From the NCBI GenBank assembly GCA_028819675.1, contig JAPPKT010000516.1, positions 1 to 5,338 on the forward strand: 5,338 bases of DNA, given 5' to 3'. The position numbers and the translations under genes are program-made. This document shows, piece after piece, positions 5,230-5,338 of this stretch (its first letter is position 1; each line of letters opens with the position of its first letter). The notes beneath the pieces are model-generated. The model was not told the origin of the DNA. It saw only the letters and a list, made by a program, of their open reading frames with translations, and ran no database searches. The DNA comes from Caldilineaceae bacterium (GTDB lineage Bacteria; Chloroflexota; Anaerolineae; Caldilineales; Caldilineaceae).

Positions 5230-5338
5230 AAACTTTAGCGCCTGCTATCCACTGGTGTTCACTAAAAACTAAAAAATGAAAACGTAACTACTAAGCCTAT
5301 GTAACGAGAAAGAGCTAATGTGTGATTGCTCTTGGATG
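5230..5338. other. AT-rich non-coding edge
   Basis: About 109 bases, distinctly AT-rich near 5260-5290 (ACTAAAAACTAAAAAATGAAAA). The ATG at 5276 is followed within three codons by a stop. This stretch presumably holds the promoter of the MazG-like gene on the minus strand, but no convincing -35/-10 pair was found. No gene is seen. Confidence 0.4.

Overview
The window looks like bacterial chromosome with moderately high GC: about 62% in sampled stretches of the two left-hand genes. It most resembles a member of the Chloroflexota (Anaerolineae/Caldilineae-like). This rests on the style of the sigma factor, a lipoprotein with Pro/Thr-rich linkers, and purine-rich GAGTGA-type intergenic repeats; it is an inference, not a proof. 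The first ~62 bases are G and C homopolymers, which suggests a contig end or base-calling artefact.

Layout, left to right. Positions 63-584 hold no convincing gene but are rich in signals: a purine-rich repeat, a 9-bp inverted repeat, a near-consensus extended -10 sigma-70 promoter (351-379), and a 26-bp perfect inverted repeat (434-459). The core of that inverted repeat matches the ParB-binding parS consensus at 15 of 16 positions. Then come a class I SAM-dependent methyltransferase with a C-terminal Trm112-like zinc ribbon (585-1577, +) and a primary-type sigma-70 factor RpoD/SigA (1800-3053, +) whose leader carries a hairpin and a tandem octamer. After rpoD there are two hairpins, followed by two genes with visibly lower GC: a secreted lipoprotein with a DUF4352-like C-terminal domain (3267-4301, +) and a small four-helix glycine-rich membrane protein (4369-4725, +). 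A convergent gene (5192-4854, -) encodes a MazG-like nucleotide pyrophosphohydrolase. The last ~100 bases are AT-rich with no recognisable gene.

How the parts relate. The methyltransferase and rpoD are separated by ~220 bp containing hairpins, so they are probably separate transcription units. The lipoprotein and membrane protein are 67 bp apart on the same strand, each with a good ribosome binding site, and could form a small cell-envelope operon. This pair lies between two related purine-rich stem-loops (3057-3101 and 4795-4849) and differs in base composition from its flanks, so it may be an inserted cassette. The features most worth following are the parS-like palindrome just downstream of a strong promoter, the repeat family in four intergenic sites, and the low-GC cassette. 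No CRISPR array, transposase, tRNA or rRNA was seen.
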